A stretch of 31,914 nt of DNA from Glaesserella parasuis (GTDB lineage Bacteria; Pseudomonadota; Gammaproteobacteria; Enterobacterales; Pasteurellaceae): positions 1 through 31,914 of the forward strand of contig NZ_MUXW01000012.1 of the NCBI RefSeq assembly GCF_002015085.1, read 5' to 3'. Under the pieces are notes generated by a model. The model was given only the letters and a program-made list of their open reading frames with translations, was not told where the DNA came from and searched no databases. Of this stretch, positions 30,376 to 31,914 are shown one piece after another; the stretch's first letter is position 1, and each line of letters begins with the position of its first letter. A program made the position numbers and the translations under genes.

Positions 30376-30480
30376 TCACACACAGAGGATTTGCGATGCC
30401 CTTTGATTAGGGTTTAAAGAATCATAGTAACCCACAGTATAATTTACATCATTAATATAGCCTTCTGACCAGTTTTTCAT
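30376..30480 (-). pseudogene. N-terminal fragment of a SAM-dependent methyltransferase-like gene
   Basis: ATG 30480 has GAGGAAA upstream. It encodes MKNW, then SEGYINDVNYTVGYYDSLNP, which from memory resembles the start of a family of Pasteurellaceae methyltransferases with a regulatory domain. It stops after 34 codons, just after NQRAS, where the scrB upstream region begins. Everything after the N-terminal signature is missing, which marks a deletion junction. Confidence 0.55.
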
Positions 30481-30546
30481 AAAATTTCCTCTATTTTTCA
30501 ATAAAAATTAAATTCTTTTTCTAATATTTACCAACAAACATTTTCT

Positions 30547-30972
30547 TTAACGTCTTTCATCATCAAAATCATCATCTTCGTCATCAAAAAATTCGCCGTC
30601 ATCGCCATATTCATCTTCATCACTGTTCGGATCTTCAAAATAAGTTCCCCAGCCTTCATAAACCGCACCCGATTTTTCGATTAACGGCAGTAGCTCTTTT
30701 TGTTGAGCGGTAATAAGTTCCGCATCTAGTTTAATTTCGCTAACAATATCGCACACAAACACGAGATCGCCATTCTCTTCTTCCACTTCTTCTGCTTCAG
30801 AAATCTCATAGCCCAACTTATAAGCATCTACCACTAACTTTTCGAGTTTATCGAAATCGTGGTGAGCAACGTGGTGTTCGATAATATAAAGGGCTTCAGG
30901 ATCGCTTCCATCGGCTAATAAAGAGTTGATGATTTCATCGGTTTCTTGGCGTAATTCGGTTAAGTTATACAT
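30547..30972 (-). CDS. rraB: RraB, regulator of RNase E activity
   Basis: Binds RNase E and inhibits mRNA decay by altering the degradosome. 141 aa. Conserved core: SDPEALYIIEHHVAHHDFDK, LVVDAYKLGYEISEAEE, and GAVYEGWGTYFE. It ends with a very acidic tail (DEDEYGDDGEFFDDEDDDFD) as in enterobacterial RraB. It starts 3 bases after the engB stop codon on the same strand. Confidence 0.93.
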   Translation of the reverse strand: MYNLTELRQETDEIINSLLADGSDPEALYIIEHHVAHHDFDKLEKLVVDAYKLGYEISEAEEVEEENGDLVFVCDIVSEIKLDAELITAQQKELLPLIEKSGAVYEGWGTYFEDPNSDEDEYGDDGEFFDDEDDDFDDERR

Positions 30973-30975
30973 AAG

Positions 30976-31521
30976 TTATCCCTCTTGGGTTTGAGTAAAA
31001 ATTTCGGCGAACCAACTATCTAATTTAGTCGCAAGTTTATCAATACCAATACGATTTAATGCAGAATAGGCTTCGACTTGCACATCGCCTTGAAACGGTA
31101 AAATCGCTTCCCGCACCATTTTGACGGTTTTGCTTCTCGCACTTTGGCTAAGTTTATCCGCTTTGGTAAGTAGCAATAATACAGGCAACTCCGCAGATAC
31201 CGCCCACTCGATCATCTGCTGATCGAGATCTTTCAACGGGTGGCGAATATCCATTAAAATTACCACGCCCCGTAAACATTCACGTTTCTGCAAATACTCA
31301 CCTAAAGAGCGTTGCCACTGAAGTTTCATCTGCTCAGGCACGGCCGCATAGCCATAGCCTGGTAAATCGACTAATTTACAATTTGGTTCTACTTCAAATA
31401 AGTTAATTAACTGTGTACGCCCTGGGGTTTTAGAGGTACGAGCCAAGTTTTTTTGATTAGTTAAGGCATTTAATGCCGTCGATTTCCCTGCATTTGAACG
31501 CCCTGCAAAGGCAATTTCCAC
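30976..31521 (-). CDS. engB: EngB/YihA ribosome biogenesis GTPase, N-terminus replaced
   Basis: GTPase needed for 50S subunit assembly. G1 GRSNAGKST, G2 around TPGRTQ, G3 DLPGYGY, G4 TKAD and G5 YSALN are all present. The normal protein is about 205 aa and has some 25-28 residues before VEIAFAGRSN. Here homology stops at about 31527, and codons upstream (IIKPSG) run into a TGA. The only start available is GTG 31521, with no good ribosome site, giving 181 aa. Since EngB is essential in many bacteria, this is a very recent break, there is another copy, or it is an assembly junction. Confidence 0.85.
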   Translation of the reverse strand: MEIAFAGRSNAGKSTALNALTNQKNLARTSKTPGRTQLINLFEVEPNCKLVDLPGYGYAAVPEQMKLQWQRSLGEYLQKRECLRGVVILMDIRHPLKDLDQQMIEWAVSAELPVLLLLTKADKLSQSARSKTVKMVREAILPFQGDVQVEAYSALNRIGIDKLATKLDSWFAEIFTQTQEG

Positions 31522-31550
31522 GCCACTTGGTTTGATTATTCATTTGCAAC

Positions 31551-31727
31551 ATGCTGACAAAGAAGGCTGGGGGGGAAATCGCCCTATTGCCTGAATTTAG
31601 CCAAGAAACCTTAGCAGAGGCGGAAATTGCAGTTCGCCAATGGATTGAAAAGTGGCTAAATCATCAAGACGATTCTTTAACATCCTATCCACCGTCCGTT
31701 GCATTTGGGATTAGACGACAATGTTAA
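31551..31727 (+). pseudogene. Unrecognised coding fragment beyond the engB junction
   Basis: 58 codons: MLTKKAGGEIALLPEFSQET, then LAEAEIAVRQWIEKWLNHQD and a short tail GIRRQC. The helical, charged composition looks like the C-terminal end of a real protein. No ribosome site is visible and the reading frame enters from the engB junction at 31536, so it is probably a truncated gene end. I do not recognise the family. Confidence 0.35.
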
Positions 31728-31746
31728 GTAGGCTATGTGATAATGA

Positions 31747-31875
31747 TTAAATAGCAGCCTGTTCAAGAGACGATGCGGTGTAAAATATCCCATCTAAATC
31801 ACCGCTTTCATCAGATTTCCCGCCTATTATTTCTAACTTTTTTAATAATTGACAATAAAAGTTGAAAAATGCTTG
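31747..31875 (-). pseudogene. Unrecognised coding fragment at the right edge
   Basis: 42 codons on the minus strand without a start: FFNFYCQLLKKLEIIGGKSD, then ESGDLDGIFYTASSLEQAAI and stop. The composition is protein-like and the end is clean, suggesting the 3' end of a gene whose 5' part is lost or frameshifted. It converges on the fragment at 31551-31727. The remaining sequence to 31914 is AT-rich with no feature seen. Confidence 0.3.
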
Positions 31876-31914
31876 TTATTTTATTCTTTATTTTATGTAA
31901 ATGTTGTTTTTTTT

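Noticed and set aside
30249..30383. 45-residue N-terminal extension of sucrose-6-phosphate hydrolase
   Set aside because: ATG 30248 has a strong AGGAGG site and GH32 homology starts there; the extension spans the upstream regulatory dyad.
1..31914. tRNA or rRNA genes
   Set aside because: No cloverleaf-like T-arm (GGTTCGAATCC-type) or rRNA sequence was recognised on either strand when read by eye.

Overview
The window comes from a Pasteurellaceae genome of about 40% GC. The evidence is gene content and order, Pasteurellaceae-type proteins (a Pcp/SlyB lipoprotein, a Slam/surface lipoprotein pair, PurC of about 285 aa) and DNA uptake signal sequences. Most uptake sites are of the Actinobacillus pleuropneumoniae dialect (core ACAAGCGGT). 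This fits the Actinobacillus, Mannheimia, Glaesserella and Bibersteinia side of the family, but the genus cannot be fixed from the sequence alone.

Left part (0.5-13.2 kb, minus strand): a complete histidine operon read right to left. It starts with a promoter near 13.16 kb, then a textbook attenuator with leader peptide hisL and alternative hairpins, then hisG, hisD, hisC, hisB, hisH, yiiM-like MOSC gene, hisA, hisF and hisIE. The operon is loaded with inserted DNA, always at gene junctions and, where coding, always in operon orientation. Three IS200/IS605-type Y1 transposase genes (1277-1731 frameshifted, 3573-4028 intact, 8749-9204 intact) each lie between 'hairpin - conserved linker - hairpin' ends. 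A transposase-less miniature copy and a half copy of the same design are also present. A 2.2-kb AT-rich accessory block between hisB and hisH encodes a coiled-coil membrane protein, a truncated DUF1016/YhcG N-terminal domain and a PD-(D/E)XK-like protein. Five Hin-dialect uptake sites (AAGTGCGGT) occur, all inside the his region.

Middle part (13.2-24.5 kb): housekeeping genes. purC sits behind a PurR-type operator. A pirin pseudogene follows. yhhQ is preceded by a preQ1-I riboswitch. Then come map, a small lipoprotein, slyB/pcp, yecM, argS, rlmKL (carrying an in-frame palindromic repeat insertion) and trmL. Decayed insertion sequences fill the gaps: paired 3' remnants of an IS256-like element at 16.35-16.79 kb, and an IS3-family copy abutting a truncated IS5-family copy at 20.0-21.8 kb.

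Right part (24.5-31.9 kb): a truncated IS256-like element abuts a degenerate IS1016 (IS1595-family) copy. Then come a DUF2251-type gene, a frameshifted Slam gene with its intact candidate surface lipoprotein, a divergent XRE regulator, a solo IS end, sucrose-6-phosphate hydrolase (scrB), a methyltransferase gene fragment, rraB and engB. engB has lost its normal N-terminus at a sequence junction near 31.53 kb, beyond which only unrecognised gene fragments are seen.

The his genes work as one pathway from PRPP and ATP to histidine, controlled by attenuation. The most unusual aspect is the colonisation of this operon by a family of Y1-transposase elements whose ends keep their layout and linker while the hairpin stems diverge between copies.
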